From the NCBI GenBank assembly GCA_038502395.1, contig JARJIL010000003.1, positions 39,044,001-39,108,000 of the forward strand: a stretch of 64,000 nt of DNA, read 5' to 3'. This DNA is from Dittrichia graveolens. Taxonomy: Eukaryota; Streptophyta; Magnoliopsida; Asterales; Asteraceae. Positions within the stretch are counted from its first letter, which is position 1; each line of letters starts with the position of its first letter. Below, piece by piece: positions 44,572 to 57,124 of the stretch. The notes beneath the pieces are model-generated. The model worked only from the letters and a program-made list of their open reading frames with translations. It was not told the DNA's origin and made no database searches. The translations under genes were made by a program, and so were the position numbers.

Positions 44572-47500
44572 TCAAACCAAGTCACTAGCAAATCTAATCC
44601 CAATAGCACGTGTGTGGGCATCGTGCTTGGCTTGTGACAACGGTTTAGTGAACGGATCCGCCAAATTGCTATCCGTGTGTACTTTGCTGATGACAATGTC
44701 TCCATTTACGACCACGTCCCGGATAAAATGATATTTCCGCGGAATATGCCTCGTGCGTCGATGAGACCTTGGTTCCTTTGCTAAAGCAACGGCACCCTCG
44801 TTGTCACAGAAGATCTCAACAGGGTCGCTGATTCTTGGAACCACTCCCAGATCAAGCAGAAATTTCCTTATCCATACGGCCTCCTTAGCAGCTTCACTGG
44901 CCGCAATGTATTCCGACTCGGTAGTGGAATCGGCCACGGTGTCTTGCTTGGAGCTCCTCCAGGATATAGCACCGCCGTTTAATAGGAACAAGAATCCTGA
45001 TTGTGTTCGGCAGTCATCCCTATCGGTTTGGAAGCTTGCATCAGAGTAACCCTTTACTCTAAGCTCTTCCTCACCTCCGTACACCAAGAACATCTCCTTA
45101 GTCCTCCGAAGATACTTGAGAATGCTCTTCACCGCCGTCCAATTAGCTTCGCCAGGGTTGGCTTGATATCTACTCGTCATGCTCAAGGCACACGATACAT
45201 CAGGCCTCGTACTTAGCATGGCGTACATGATCGAGCCCACAGCCGAAGCATATGGCACTCGCTTCATTACTTCCCGTTCCTCTGGGGAACTAGGGAATTG
45301 AGTCTTACTCAATACCAAACCATGTGACATTGGAATGAACCCCTTCTTGGAGTCTTCCATCCTAAACCGCTTTAGGACTTTGTCAACATATGTACTTTGG
45401 CTAAGCCCAATAAGCCTCTTGGATCTATCTCTATAGATTTTGATCCCAAGAATATAAGTTGCATCTCCTAGATCCTTTATTGAAAAACAATTCCCTAACC
45501 AAGTTTTTACACCTTGAAGGGTCGGGACATCGTTTCCAATGAGGAGTATGTCATCGACATACAAGACTAGGAACACAACTATGCTCCCACTAGCCCTGAC
45601 ATATACGCATGGCTCATCCTTGCTTTTCGAAAAGCCAAACTCTTTGACTTTCTCATCAAAGCACAGGTTCCAACTGCGCGATGCTTGCTTAGGTCCATAA
45701 ATGGACTTCTTAAGCTTGCAGATTTTATCCGGATGCTTGGCATGTACAAAACCCTCGGGTTGAGTCATATAGACCTCCTCACTTAGTGTCCCATTAAGGA
45801 ACGCGGTTTTTACATCCATTTGCCAAATCTCATAATCATGAAATGCGGCAATTGCCATAAGTATCCGGATAGACTTCAACATAGCCACTGGGGAAAAGGT
45901 TTCATCATAGTCTACACCATGAGTTTGCGTGAAACCCTTAGCCACCAGTCGGGCTTTGAAGGTGTCTACCTCTCCATCTATGCCGGTCTTTTTCTTAAAG
46001 ACCCATTTGCACCCTACGGGTCTACACCAGGGCACCGGATCTACCAAATCCCAGACTTGGTTATCCGACATAGATTGCATCTCGGACTCCATAGCCTCTT
46101 TCCACCTAGCGGACTCAGGGCCCACCACGGCGTTCTGATAAGATGATGGTTCATCACGATCCACCATTAGGTCGCAGCCCTCAGACATGAGAAACCCATA
46201 TCTCTCCGGCTCGTTGCGACTCCTACCGGATCTTCTAAGAGGTAAAGGATCCGTGTCAGGTTCTCCAGCAGCGTCGTGCTGAGAATCATCTTGTGAACTA
46301 GTGCCAACTTCAGGTTGGTCATTGGAGGCTTCTTGAATCTCTTCAAGACCTACCTTTCTCCCACTAGCGTCTTTGGATAGCATCTCTCTTTCAAGAAAGA
46401 CGGCCCTCCGAGCAACAAATACCTTGTTCTCGGACGGTTTGTAAAACAAATATCCCATAGACCCGGCAGGGTATCCAATGAACAAACACCTCTCGGCTCG
46501 GGGTTTCAATTTGTCCTTCACCTCACGTCTCACGTAGGCAGGACAACCCCAAACCTTTAGATATGAAAGCGATGGAACCTTTCCATGCCACATCTCAAAG
46601 GGTGTCTTCTTGACCTTCTTAGTTGGTACGAGGTTAAGGATTCTAACGGCCGTTTCGAATGCATAGCGCCAAAAGCTAATGGGTACATCCGTATGACTCA
46701 TCATACACCGAACCATATCCAATAATGTCCGGTTCCTCCTCTCGGCGACACCATTTAATTGTGGTGTCCTAGGAGGTGTCAATTGCGAAACAATTCCACA
46801 ATCTTTTAGATAGTCACGGAATTCCGAACTTAGATACACACTACCACGATCCGATCTGAGCATCTTACTTCGTTTACCCAATTGGTTCTCAACTTCGTTT
46901 TTGAAAGTCTTGAAAACCTCAAAGGTTTCCGACTTTTGTCTCACCAAGTAGACATACCCATACCTACTAAAATCATCGGTAAAGGTTACGAAGTACCTTG
47001 AGTTATCCCTAGTGACATGCTTGAACGGACCACACACATTTGTGTGAACGATATCCAACAAGTCTTTGCCCCTCTCACAAACGCCGGTGAAGGGTGCTTT
47101 GGTCATTTTGCCCAACAAGCAAGATTCGCATACATCGTCCGACCCATGGTCAAATGATTCCAAGATCCCATCCGCTTGGAGCTTGGCGATGCGTTTCTTG
47201 TTTATGTGGCCTAAACGACCATGCCATAAAGATAACTTATCCAAATCATATTTGGATTTAGAACCAACATTCATGATTGATCTATTACTTTGCAAGCATA
47301 CGCTTGTCTCATATATGCCACGACATGGATGTGCTTTAAAATAAAATAAATCATTTTTAAAGCATGAAATAATTCCATTAGAGAAATTAAAGTCAAATCC
47401 ATCGTCAACAAGTGCATAGAATGATAAAATGTTTCTTGCCACGCAGGGTGAATAAGATACATTTAGTAAAGTAATAAATAAGCCGGATGGAAAGGCGAGG

Positions 47501-47679
47501 TCCACGCTCCCTATCTTCTCAACCGGGACAACCACTTTGTTTCCCATGATGAGATCCAGCTCCCCATCAACCAAGTCCCTACTTCTTCTTAGTACCTGCA
47601 CATTATTAACTATGTGAGTACCACACCCGGTGTCCAAGACCCAAGTGTTAGAAGTAGAAGTGTTATGGAGTTCAATCAT
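44572..47679 (-). pseudogene. copia Pol of element C: PR, IN, RT, RNase H (long open frame, inactivated)
   Basis: 1035 codons open from the first Met; the frame is open further upstream through the nucleocapsid. Protease DTG at 16-18 (VLDTGCG). IN zinc finger in LWHGRLGH (about 151-158) with CESC. IN core triad positions are Asn214 (VHTNVCGP, normally Asp), Asp277 (RSDRG) and Glu313 (VAERRNRT). RT has MDVKTAFLNG (about 621) and YVDD at 707-710. RNase H has GYSDAS and STTESEYIA. The Asn214 codon is AAT, one G-to-A step from Asp, and should abolish integration. It ends TRAIGIRFASDLV. Otherwise this is the best kept copia Pol in the window. Confidence 0.9.
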
Positions 47680-48593
47680 ATACGTACCGGAGGCGCCTTG
47701 TCCCTTGGCGCGAAGCCTCTTGAGCTCCTCCGTGTACTTGGGGCAACTACGCCGGTAAGGTCCCTTCTCCCCGTAGAAGAAGCAGGTGGCCTCTTCCGGT
47801 GAGGGGCTATAGGAGCGGGTTCCTTCCCCTTCAGCTCCGGCGCCGGGAGTGGCTTGGGCTTGGGTGTTGCCACCTTCGCCTTCCCCTTTCCCTTGCCCTT
47901 GGAGCTTAAAGCGGGCCGCTTCCTCTTAGCACCACCTTTATGGATGGCTAGGACGGGTGTGGAGGTCGATGGTTTTGCCTTGGCCATGTTAGACTCTGCG
48001 GTCTTCAACATGCCGTGCAACTCCATCAAGGACTTATCCATATTATGCATATGGTAGTTCACAATGAACAGACCATATGACTGAGGCAAAGATTGGAGGA
48101 TTATCTCCGTAGCCAACTCTTTCCCCATAGGAAAGCCCAACCTCTCGAGCTGGTCCACGTATTGCTTCATACGAAGCACGTGGGAGCTCACGTTCCCGCC
48201 TTCCTGCATCTGACACCCCACAAAGGCCTTGACACACTCGTAGAGTTCTTGCCTCGCTTGATGCTGGAACATTTCCTTCAGCTGCGTGATCATGTCAAAT
48301 GCACCAACGTCCTCAAATTCCCTTTGCAATTCAGAACTCATGGTCGTCAACATGAGGCAAGTCACCTCATTAGTGTCTTTAAGGCGCTTCTTATAAGCAT
48401 CCCTAATGGCCCGCGTAGCGGTGGTAGCAGGAGCCTCCGGAAGAGGTTCCTCTAGGACGTACAACTTACTTTCATAGCGTAAGACAATTCTCAATTGCCT
48501 AAGCCAATCCATAAAATTTACGCCTACGAGTTTCTCTTTTGCCAAAAATGGACGGAGTGAAATGTGTGTCGCGGTGTTGCTTGTAGATGCCAT
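47676..48593 (-). pseudogene. copia Gag of element C (frameshifted before the zinc knuckle)
   Basis: 305 codons from MASTSNTATHISLRPFLAKE. The capsid part resembles the copia Gag (UBN2-type) fold family: NFMDWLRQLRIVL, then ELYECVKAFVGCQMQEGG and YVDQLERLGFPM. A Lys/Pro-rich tail follows. Near 47810 a one-base difference throws it out of the pol frame, and the last 45 codons are frameshift junk. In the pol frame the nucleocapsid motif reads CFFYGEKGPYRRSC: the second Cys is Tyr and the His is Pro, so the knuckle is lost. The ATG follows TTCTTTTAG, a possible splice acceptor in the 5' region. Confidence 0.85.
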
Positions 48594-50256
48594 CTAAAAG
48601 AAGGCAAAGCACACAAAAGGTTAGTTCGGCGTATTTTAATCCTTGTTAAATAATTACTCAATAGTTTAACACTTAAATTTAACAAGGGCAAAGAACCCAA
48701 CATAACTTCACTACATGACGGGTTTACCGCGGACCAGTTCGTGAAGGTATTTAGGCCGGTAAACGCTTTACCAATTGCAATCCGTGATTACAACTCTTAG
48801 GCACTTGCGGGATCCTTCGGTACTCATAGCACCGGTTCGGCATGTTTGATCCCTTCCCACACCGATTCCTCAATAAGCCGCTTTGATAACTCGGTATAGG
48901 CACGACAATTATCAAGGCGTATTAAATTGGAATTGTAAATCGTCCAACAAGATACACGATGACGCTCTTGACAATAATTGGCTCGTGGTAAGTTCGACAA
49001 CCAAAGATTTCAAGACGCCACACACACCTTCCACACAAGTCCACATGGAACAACTCGTGCTAAGCTCGACAATTGTCCCATGCTTCATTAGATTCGGGTG
49101 GTGTCATCTTTTGGATGGCGTGTGATTTACGTTTTTAAGAAAAACGGGACTTTTGTTTTTCCGGTTAAAAACCTCTTTTCGTTTTGATTAACAAATAAGT
49201 GACAAAACGCATTTGTCACTAATTGAACATAAACACTTTATATTCGTTTGTTAATCATGTGAGCGAGCGGGGTTTGTTAACCAATTAAGGAAAACTATAT
49301 AGTTTTATTATTTTCAAAAGATTTTCTAGCATGCGAAGATCCTACAACCATGCAAGAAAAACAAATAAATAAAACTACACAACCACGCAAATAAAATCGA
49401 TTTGAGCCAACCTAAGTGTTCCCCGGTGAGCCAACCGAGGAACTAAGTCTACTAAGGACAAACAATCCAAGACTTCGTGGTGTGCTCCCACTCGATCCCG
49501 CGCCTCCGGATCCGAGGTAGCCAAGACGTCTCCCAAGACTCCCGTTGGTGCCTCCGGTCTTCTCTTCTCATTACATATATAATTTAAAGAGAAATGGCAT
49601 GCAAGCCACACAATCTATTCTAAGCTAATATACAATTACAAAGAATAAATACTTTGGTGTGCAAGCCACAAATAAATAAATTATTACAAACCAAATGTGG
49701 TACAAACCACCAAATGAATGAACAACAAATAAAGCAACCAAACAACCACACAAAGGTCTAGGCTCAAACCGGTGCTCACAAAAACGAAACAACCACAAAA
49801 CATGGTGTGCCACACCAAACCATGCACAAAACAATATCCCAATTAAGTTTATTCAAAAACTAAAGGCATAAGAATAAACCTTGTACATATGCATTAGGAT
49901 TCCAAACACTTTGAAATCCATATTCATACATACACAATTTACATGTATGCATGTGTGCATTTTATGCTAAAACCACCCAATACATACATATAAAAGAATT
50001 AGGATATTATGGGGCTTAAACTACAAGGCTAAACAGCCTAAAATGATTCTGGAAACACCAAAATCAAATGCTAAAATCCATATCAAGTTTTCTTTTCCAA
50101 AAGGCCAAAAACAGCCTGTTCACGACGCCTTCACGAGCTACTGCTCTTCACGGGCCCTCATTCTTGCAAGTTTTCACCACCATTGGGAAATCATGGGATC
50201 GTTTTGTGTGTTTTGTTGCTTCCGTTGCGTGCTTTGATCCCCATGGATTACCAACA
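48594..50256 (-). other. 5' region of element C (5' LTR part plus leader)
   Basis: 1.66 kb without coding signal. It starts TGTTGGTAATCC at 50256 on the minus strand and has CGTGAAG motifs near 50120-50155, so it looks like an LTR U3, but the sequence does not match the LTR-like arms at 42013-43655 and no tRNA-Met primer site is visible. Confidence 0.55.
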
Positions 50257-50900
50257 AATATGCAAATGATTTGCAGTAGTATATAGGAGTTTGATTTGGT
50301 TGGAATTTGGATACTCATATCCGGTGTTTTTTGGAGTTAGGCATCGTTGGAGAATGGTTAAGAAAGTATAGTACAGTGGTTGAAGATTTGCACTTTTGAA
50401 GTGGGATTGCATTTGTAGATCCCTAACATATCCCATGGCCCTGATTCCTTGTAAGGTAGTGGATTCATCAGGCATTTCCTGGAAATCAAGGAATGGTGGC
50501 CTGCTTCTAGCAGTAGGAAGCCGGAGGATTTCCCTCAGACGGCTGGTAGTAATGTTTAGGGTAAAGTGGTCGACATCACCAATAATAGAGACACGACCAG
50601 AGTTGGGATTTGTATGTGTATGAGCGTTGTGCCAGAATTGCTGAACATATAGTTCAGGGACATGAGTCCCAAAAGTGGATGGGTTATATGTAAGGACATG
50701 GTTGAGTGGATGGATGGGGAGGATTTATGTGATGATAGGAAAGTTGGGATTGCGAAAGTTGTTGAGGTTAACAAAGTGATTTTTGTCATGAGTGACAACA
50801 GACAGAAATTGGTCAGAAGTAAGAAGTTGGTCGTCTGGTTATGGCTTTGGCTAGCTTTCGAAGGACGAAATGAGACAGTGTCACCTTCCATAGCTATTTA
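50257..50900 (-). pseudogene. N-terminal domain of SIRE-type 3' ORF
   Basis: In the correct minus-strand frame: HDKNHFVNLNNFRNPNFPII, YNPSTFGTHVPELYVQQFWH, FTLNITTSRLREILRLP, MPDESTTLQGIRAMGYV, NLQPLYYTFLTILQRCLTPK, NSNQIKLLYTTANHLHI, which runs into element C. A few stops. The pattern (IYxxYIxQFW, then LPNxxIFxxLxxMGY, then FLIHTILQC) is one I associate with uncharacterised proteins common in Asteraceae gene sets next to copia RNase H; this is memory, not a search. The longest open frame here (50556-50891) is in another frame and is spurious. Confidence 0.6.
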
Positions 50901-51205
50901 ACCTGTAAGAACAGCCACCAGGTTAGACAAGTGTGCTGAAATAAGATAAGCCATTGAGATGCATTGACTTTCAAAGTCAATCAATCAAGTATGAGGACTT
51001 TGGACTCATTTTGACTTCAAAAGAGCCGACTCTAGGTCAAATTTGAAAAAAAATAGTCAACCACTTGTTAAAAAAGTGCATCTCCCAAATACCTCCATTG
51101 ACAAAATGGTATTTTTACTAAACAAAAAGGTGTTTTGACACATGTTTTACAATGAATACATGTATCTAAACAATTTTGTAACATTGAAAATTTTCCCAAT
51201 AGGTC
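50901..51205. other. host sequence left of element D, no feature seen
   Basis: AT-rich; presumably the part of the SIRE-like element between RNase H and the 3' ORF, but no motif confirms it. Confidence 0.35.
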
Positions 51206-51210
51206 CATAA

Positions 51211-53852
51211 TGTCACACCCCGCTAAAGCGGAAACACGAGGTGTCACAGCACAAGATATCATCGCACAAGGTAAATAGACAATAACCATTATATTGACTT
51301 AACAAAAATAAGTAGTTCGGGTAAAAGATAAATAAAAGTTACATAATCGAATAAAAATTAAATGACATTGTCTTGTACGATGCGAGAATAAAATAAATAT
51401 TGTTTTTATAAAACGTGACGATGAAGATGAAGATGCCACACATCATGTTTGTATGCATAAGGTACCTAACGACGATCACCTGAAAGCACGGGTAAAAGAA
51501 AGAAAACGGTCAACTACTAGAGTTGGTGAGTTCATAGGTTTTTAATATATGCACAAAATATCTTTTAAATGAGAAAAGTTTAAATAATTGATGGAAGTTT
51601 TTGGATAAAATCCAAGTATGAAATAATGATAGAAGATGTATTATATTGCCCAATACGTTGCACATGGTAGTAATAGACTATGATGATTATTGCTTGAGCC
51701 ATTATCCAACCTAGCCGACAACCAATTGCCCATGATAAACCTAACGCCTATATTAAATGACGTTAGTAGTGGTAAAGTACATCTATAGTTCGTCAACCAT
51801 AAATGGGAGACGTCGGAATCTCCAAATAGCGCTACTTACAAATACCATCGGCTCACTAGCGGAGTTAAGGAATAATGTCCAACGAAAGGGCCTTACAACG
51901 ATCACCCAAGCACATCAAAGAATAATACCATAAGTGCTCAAAATAATATTTGAAATAAATAAGAAGATAGGCAATAAACTTTTCATGAAACGTATACACA
52001 TGCTTTCACCCCAAAATAATATGAAATACGGTAAAAAGGGGCTATGATACTCACTTGGTATGCAAAGGTGTTTTCTTGTAAGGATTTCTTGTTCCTACCG
52101 AAGCTCCTTTCCTAATATAAAAAGGTATGTAGCTCTATTAGACTTATTTTATTTATTATTTTGTATTATTTATTTGTTGTTAACTTATTTATTTAAATAG
52201 TTAAAGGTTGTCTCTATTTTTCCATTATTCATAAGTGTTCACTGAAATTTTCAGTTCTTTGAGTTGAACTTTAAAAATTAAAAACTGTTATTTAGGAGTC
52301 ATATTAAGGCTTGATATTTTAATATAATCTTACTACATGTTTCTAGAATGTCCAGTAAAAATATAGGAATTTATAATCCATGTTTGGTATTTTTAATAAT
52401 TAAAAGTGTATAGGATGTCCACTGATCAGTGTCTGGATGACATGTTGTTACTAAAACGTCTGTTTAGGGCTCATACGACCTCCTTTTTACATGATTCAAA
52501 CTGGGAAATAACCACGACTCAAAGATTAAACTTTTAAAAAAAACTAGACGTATTTTGACCCAAGAATGAGTAAGTTACACGCGTTTAAAGTGTACCCTTC
52601 TAGATCTGCCAGATTTCCAGATTCAACATATGGGTCTTTTTAAATATGTTTGAAGGATCAAACGTTCATGAAAATTAGTGAATCCAGGTTTAAATGAAAG
52701 GTAACACATTAAACTAAGATTAGCAAAAAGAATCAACTGATTTTGATACCTAGAACTCCAGATATAACAAAAACAAGTGAGGAGTTCTAACATCAGATTC
52801 TGCCAGATTTGTGATTCTTTTTGCTTATGGGTCATAACTTTAATATAACATGTTTATATTCATGAATAATCATATTGTATGAGTATAAGCTTTGATAATC
52901 CATGTGTTCTTACAACAATGGTAGGATGATACACATTTTATGTGTTCCTTACAACATTTGTTTAGATGAAACACATGCATGATCAAAGTCTTATTTTCTT
53001 GATTTTTAGTTGATTAAGTTCCATACAACAACGGTAGGATGATGCACATTTCATGTGCTCCTTACAACATTGGTAGGATGTTTATATTTACATGATTATA
53101 TATATATATATATAAAGGAAATAAGATGAACAACAAAGAAAATAAATAAAAGAAAGAAGAAAGAAGAAGAGAAGAAAAGAAGAAAAGTAGAAGAGTAGAG
53201 ATGAGTGTGTTATGATCATCTTACCAACTCTTTTCTTTGATTATGTGTTTGATCTTCACAAGATGAACAAGAGTTGGATGTTCTTGGGAGATTTTTGTTG
53301 GTGAAAGAAGAAGAGAGAAAAGAGAAGAGATGGAGTGTGGTGGTGAAGGAAATGATGAAGAGTAGTAGGGGGCTTATATAGAGCATGGGGGAGATCAAGT
53401 GGTGATTCTTGGGAAGAGAAGGAGGCAAGAGAAAAGAGATGGGGGGTTTCTTTTATTTTTTTATTTTTTATAAATTATGTGTAATTAGTTTAAATAAATT
53501 TGTATAAATGGTGATTTTGTTTAAATCTTTTAATTAACAAAGTTTTAATTATTTTGATGAGTTTATATATATATATATATATGTTTTATATTTTAACTTA
53601 TTTATATTTATTATGATGTATTTAATTATTTTTATTTTTATTATTATTATTATTGTATATGATTTGTAATTCTTGACTTTTAATAATTCGATTTTTCGAG
53701 CTCGGGAAGGTTCTAACCATATAGGCGGGATTTCTACGAAATCTAATATTATTATGGAAGTATTTAAGTCATAAATACTATTTTTAGTCATACTAGGCTT
53801 AAAATTAGAATTTCTAATGGCTAACCTGGGAAATTTGTTGCCGAATGTCACA
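51211..53852 (-). repeat. 3' LTR of element D
   Basis: 2642 bp. Closely related to the LTR of A; the first 180 bp are clearly more diverged from A than the rest. TATA box (CTATATAAG, minus) near 53366-53376. Confidence 0.9.
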
Positions 53853-53869
53853 GTCTCCCCTGATTAAAA
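53853..53869 (-). promoter_or_regulatory. polypurine tract of element D
   Basis: Same TTTTAATCAGGGGAGAC as in A. The two elements stay identical for about 36 bases past the LTR and then diverge. Confidence 0.7.
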
Positions 53870-53884
53870 GAATTTCGTCCCGAA

Positions 53885-56800
53885 ATTTACTTTGTACTAA
53901 CGTTATTAAAGAGGTGAGGATATTTATGTTTCATGTAGTCTTCGCATTCCCATGTGTATTCGGGTCCGTACTTGAATTCCAATCGAACTTTTATAATTTG
54001 AATCTTACTTTTTCTAAGCTGTTTGACCTTACGGTCAAGAATTTCAATTGGTTCATGTACGAAATTTAACCGATCATCTGAACATACTTTAGGGGTAGTA
54101 CTAGAGTTTCATCAGCTAATAATTTATTTAGATTTGACACATGGTAGGTATCGTGTATGGAATTTAGTTCTTGTGGCAATTTAAGCATATACGCCCCTCG
54201 CCTAATTCTTCTAATTATATCAAATGGTCTAAAGAATCTGGGATATAGTTTTCCTCTTTTCCTAAAATGTACAATTTTCTTCCACGGCAATACCTTTATA
54301 AGCACTTTTATCGCCCACTTGGAACTCTAAAGGCTTACGGAGATTATCAGCGTAAATTTTCTAATGATCTTTGGCAGTCTTAAGCCTATCATTCATAATT
54401 GTATTCTTGTCGATGACCGCTTGCATGATATCAGGTCTAGTCAATTTCCTATCGCCAATTTCCAACAAATTAAGTGGGGATCTACACTTGCGCCCATACA
54501 AGACTTCATATGGTACACTGGATGCTAGTGTGACACCTATTATTCTAAGAAAACTTAACTAATAGTATATGTGAATCTCAAGTTCCACTAAAATTTATTA
54601 CGCATGCACACAACATGTCTTCTAGTGTCTAAATCGTTCTCTCCGATTGCCCATCCGTTTGAGGGTGGTAGGTGCTGCTCAGGTTTACTTGCGTACCTAA
54701 CGCCCTTTGTGACGATTGCCAAAATCGGGATGTGAACCGACTACCTCTATCGGATATTATTGCAATTGGTACTGCGTGTCGGGCAACAACTTCGTCAATA
54801 TAATTCTGAGCCAGTTTTCCACTTTGTAATCTTCCCGTATAGGGAGAAAAGGTGCCGATTTCGTGAGTCGATCTACTATAACCCAAATGGAATTGTACCC
54901 TTTTGCAGATCGGAGTAATTTAGATACGAAATCCATGCTTATATGTTCCCATTCCATTCTGGCTGTTGCAACAAACCGGATGGCTTCTGGTGTTCTGTCT
55001 TAACCCTTGCGCAAGTTAAACATTTCCCACGAACAAGGAGACGTCTTTCTTTATTCTAGACCTACCAATAGTATTCCTTGAGAACATTTTGTCAGCTCCA
55101 GGGTGGATTGAATATTATAAGCCTCGTCTAAAATTGTTGATTAAAGGTTATTAAACTTAGCTATCCAATTCTTGTTTTCGAAGTGGTGCACTCCATCTGG
55201 CCTGTTTTGAATCATCGCTCCAAGTGATATAGGGTCTCGTTCTTCAAATTTTCCGTCTTTGATGCTTCTTTTTGAGCTTCAACTATTCTTTCATTTAGGC
55301 TTGTTTGAATGGTTGCTCCTAAAGCTTGTACCCTAGATGGATTCACTCTTTTGTTTCTTCATAGAGCATCAGCGACCATATTGGCCTTGCTAGTATGGTA
55401 TTTGATTTCACAATCGTAGTCACTAAGCCATTCCACTCATCTTCTACGCCTCATATCGAGCATCTTTGGATCAAGAATATGCTGAAGACTCTTGTGGTCT
55501 GTATAAATAGTTCGCTTAGTACTATAAAGGTAATATCTCCATCTTTTTAAGGGCATATACTACGGCTCCTAACTCTAAGTTGTGGGTAGTAAATTTCTTC
55601 TCATGCACTTTGAATTGTCTCGAATCATATCCATGACTTTCTCTTTTTGCAACAACACACAACCCAATCCTTGGTGTGACGCATCGCAATATACCGCGAA
55701 GTTATATGTTCCTCCGGGTAACGCCAAAATTGGTGCATTGCTAACTTATTCTTAAGCGTAGAAAATGTTTTTTTTTCACCAAACAAACTTCTTATCCTCT
55801 TGAGTTAATGCCGCGAGTGGTTGCACAAATTTTGAGAAATTTGCTATAAATAAATGTACTTAACCGAGAAATTTACAATTTCAGTCAGGATATATGGGGT
55901 TCCTATTTCTTTATGGCTTCGATCTTTGTTGGGTCAACATGAATTCCTATTAATTACGTGGCCTAGAAAACGTAATTCCCGGCATACAACTTCTGATCCT
56001 TAAGTAACTTTAGTATCAACCATAAATGCTTTTCATGGTTGCTCTTGTGTCGCATGTAAATGAGTATATCATCAACAAACACAATCACAACTTATCTAAG
56101 TATAGTCTGCATACTCGGTTCATTACGTCCATGAAGACGATTGGTGCGTTTGTCAATCAAATGGGCATAACTATAACGTGTTCTAAACGCGGTTTTGGGC
56201 ACGTCCTCTTCACAGATTCTTAATTAATGATATCCAGATTGAATATCGATTTTAGAAAAATAGGTAGCACCTTGAAGTTGATCGAAAAGGTCATAGATTC
56301 GAGGAAGAGGGTATTGATTTTTGATGGTCAATATGTTGAGTTCCCTATAGTCTATGCACATTCGTAGCAATCTATCTTTCTTTTTGACGAATAGGACTAC
56401 GGCTCCCCATGGTGAGGTACTTGGTCGAATAATTCCTTTGTCGAGTAGCTCTTGAAGATGTGCAGGCAATTTCCTACATTTCCAACGGGGCTAACCGATA
56501 TGGTGCCTTTGCTACGGGCGCGGCTCCAGGGATTAAATCAATCCAAATTTGTCTTGTCTAACTAAGGGTAATCCAGGTATTTCATCCGAAAACACCTTTG
56601 GAGAATCCCGAACGATTGGAAAATCGTGAATGTGCTTTTCCTAAACCTCCGTTTCTACAACGTGAGCGAAGAATGCGTTATAGTCCTTTCTTAAATATTT
56701 TTGCATTTTCATGCATGATACCACCTTGACGTTCTTCCTGGTCATTTCTCCTTATGTGACAAGCGTTTCATCTTGTGATAGTGGAATCTGAATGATCTTT

Positions 56801-56935
56801 GCAGAACAATATTTCAGCTTGATTTTTGGATAGCCAATACATACCAACAACTACATCAAAGCTCCCTAGTTTGATTGGTATGGTCTACGTTAAAGTTTTT
56901 GCTAGCTAAGTTCAACGTACACTTAGTGATTATAT
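53885..56935 (-). pseudogene. gypsy Pol of element D: RT, RNase H, IN (heavily decayed)
   Basis: RT around 56224-56469 (STSPWGAVVLFVKKKDR, MCIDYRELN, YFSKIDIQSGYH) and beyond in shifting frames; the segment holding the catalytic IDD box near 56055-56090 is disrupted. RNase H remnants at 55370-55720. IN at 54629-54957 (MDFVSKLLRSAKGYNSIWVI, SDRGSRFTSRFWQ, YHPQTDGQSERTI) and 54066-54305 (ELNSIHDTYHVSNLNK). Many one-base indels. About four fifths identical to A at the DNA level by eye, unlike the near-identical LTRs. Confidence 0.85.
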
Positions 56936-57124
56936 CTCTAATCTTGACTTCTTGTCCATTAGCAAATTCCATGATATAGGCCTCTTTCAATATTTGAAAT
57001 TTTAGATTGAGCTTTGGCCTAAAAACTAGTGGTACTAAGCTTCTATATATTCCAGAGTCAGATAGCATTGATGCATTATAATTGTTCAGAAGAAACATAC
57101 TAGTAATCACATTCGGGTCTCTCC
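56936..57124 (-). pseudogene. protease stub of element D
   Basis: VITSMFLLNNYNASMLSDSG then IYRSLVPL and MEFANGQEVKIRDII, nearly the same as A. It then continues naturally to TKCTLNLASKNFNVD, so D keeps more of the protease linker (56740-56935) than A. The active site is DSGI instead of DSGA, with LS for LF before it. Confidence 0.8.

Larger units (their letters stand above)
42013..50256 (-). mobile_element. Ty1/copia element C with palindromic 3' end
   Basis: 8244-bp insertion into the SIRE-type 3' ORF. It starts TGTTGGTA and ends TACCAACA, with AATAT on both sides, so the two ends were integrated together. It holds (minus strand) a 1.66-kb 5' region, gag, a long pol frame, a 3' untranslated part, a purine tract, then two LTR-like copies in opposite orientation. 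The 5' end starts TGTTGGTAATCC but does not match the 3' LTR-like copies further on, so ordinary LTR symmetry is lost. Confidence 0.75.

Noticed and set aside
50556..50891. 111-aa Ser/Leu-rich minus-strand frame
   Set aside because: The neighbouring frame gives the SIRE-type N-terminal domain; this one is its shadow.
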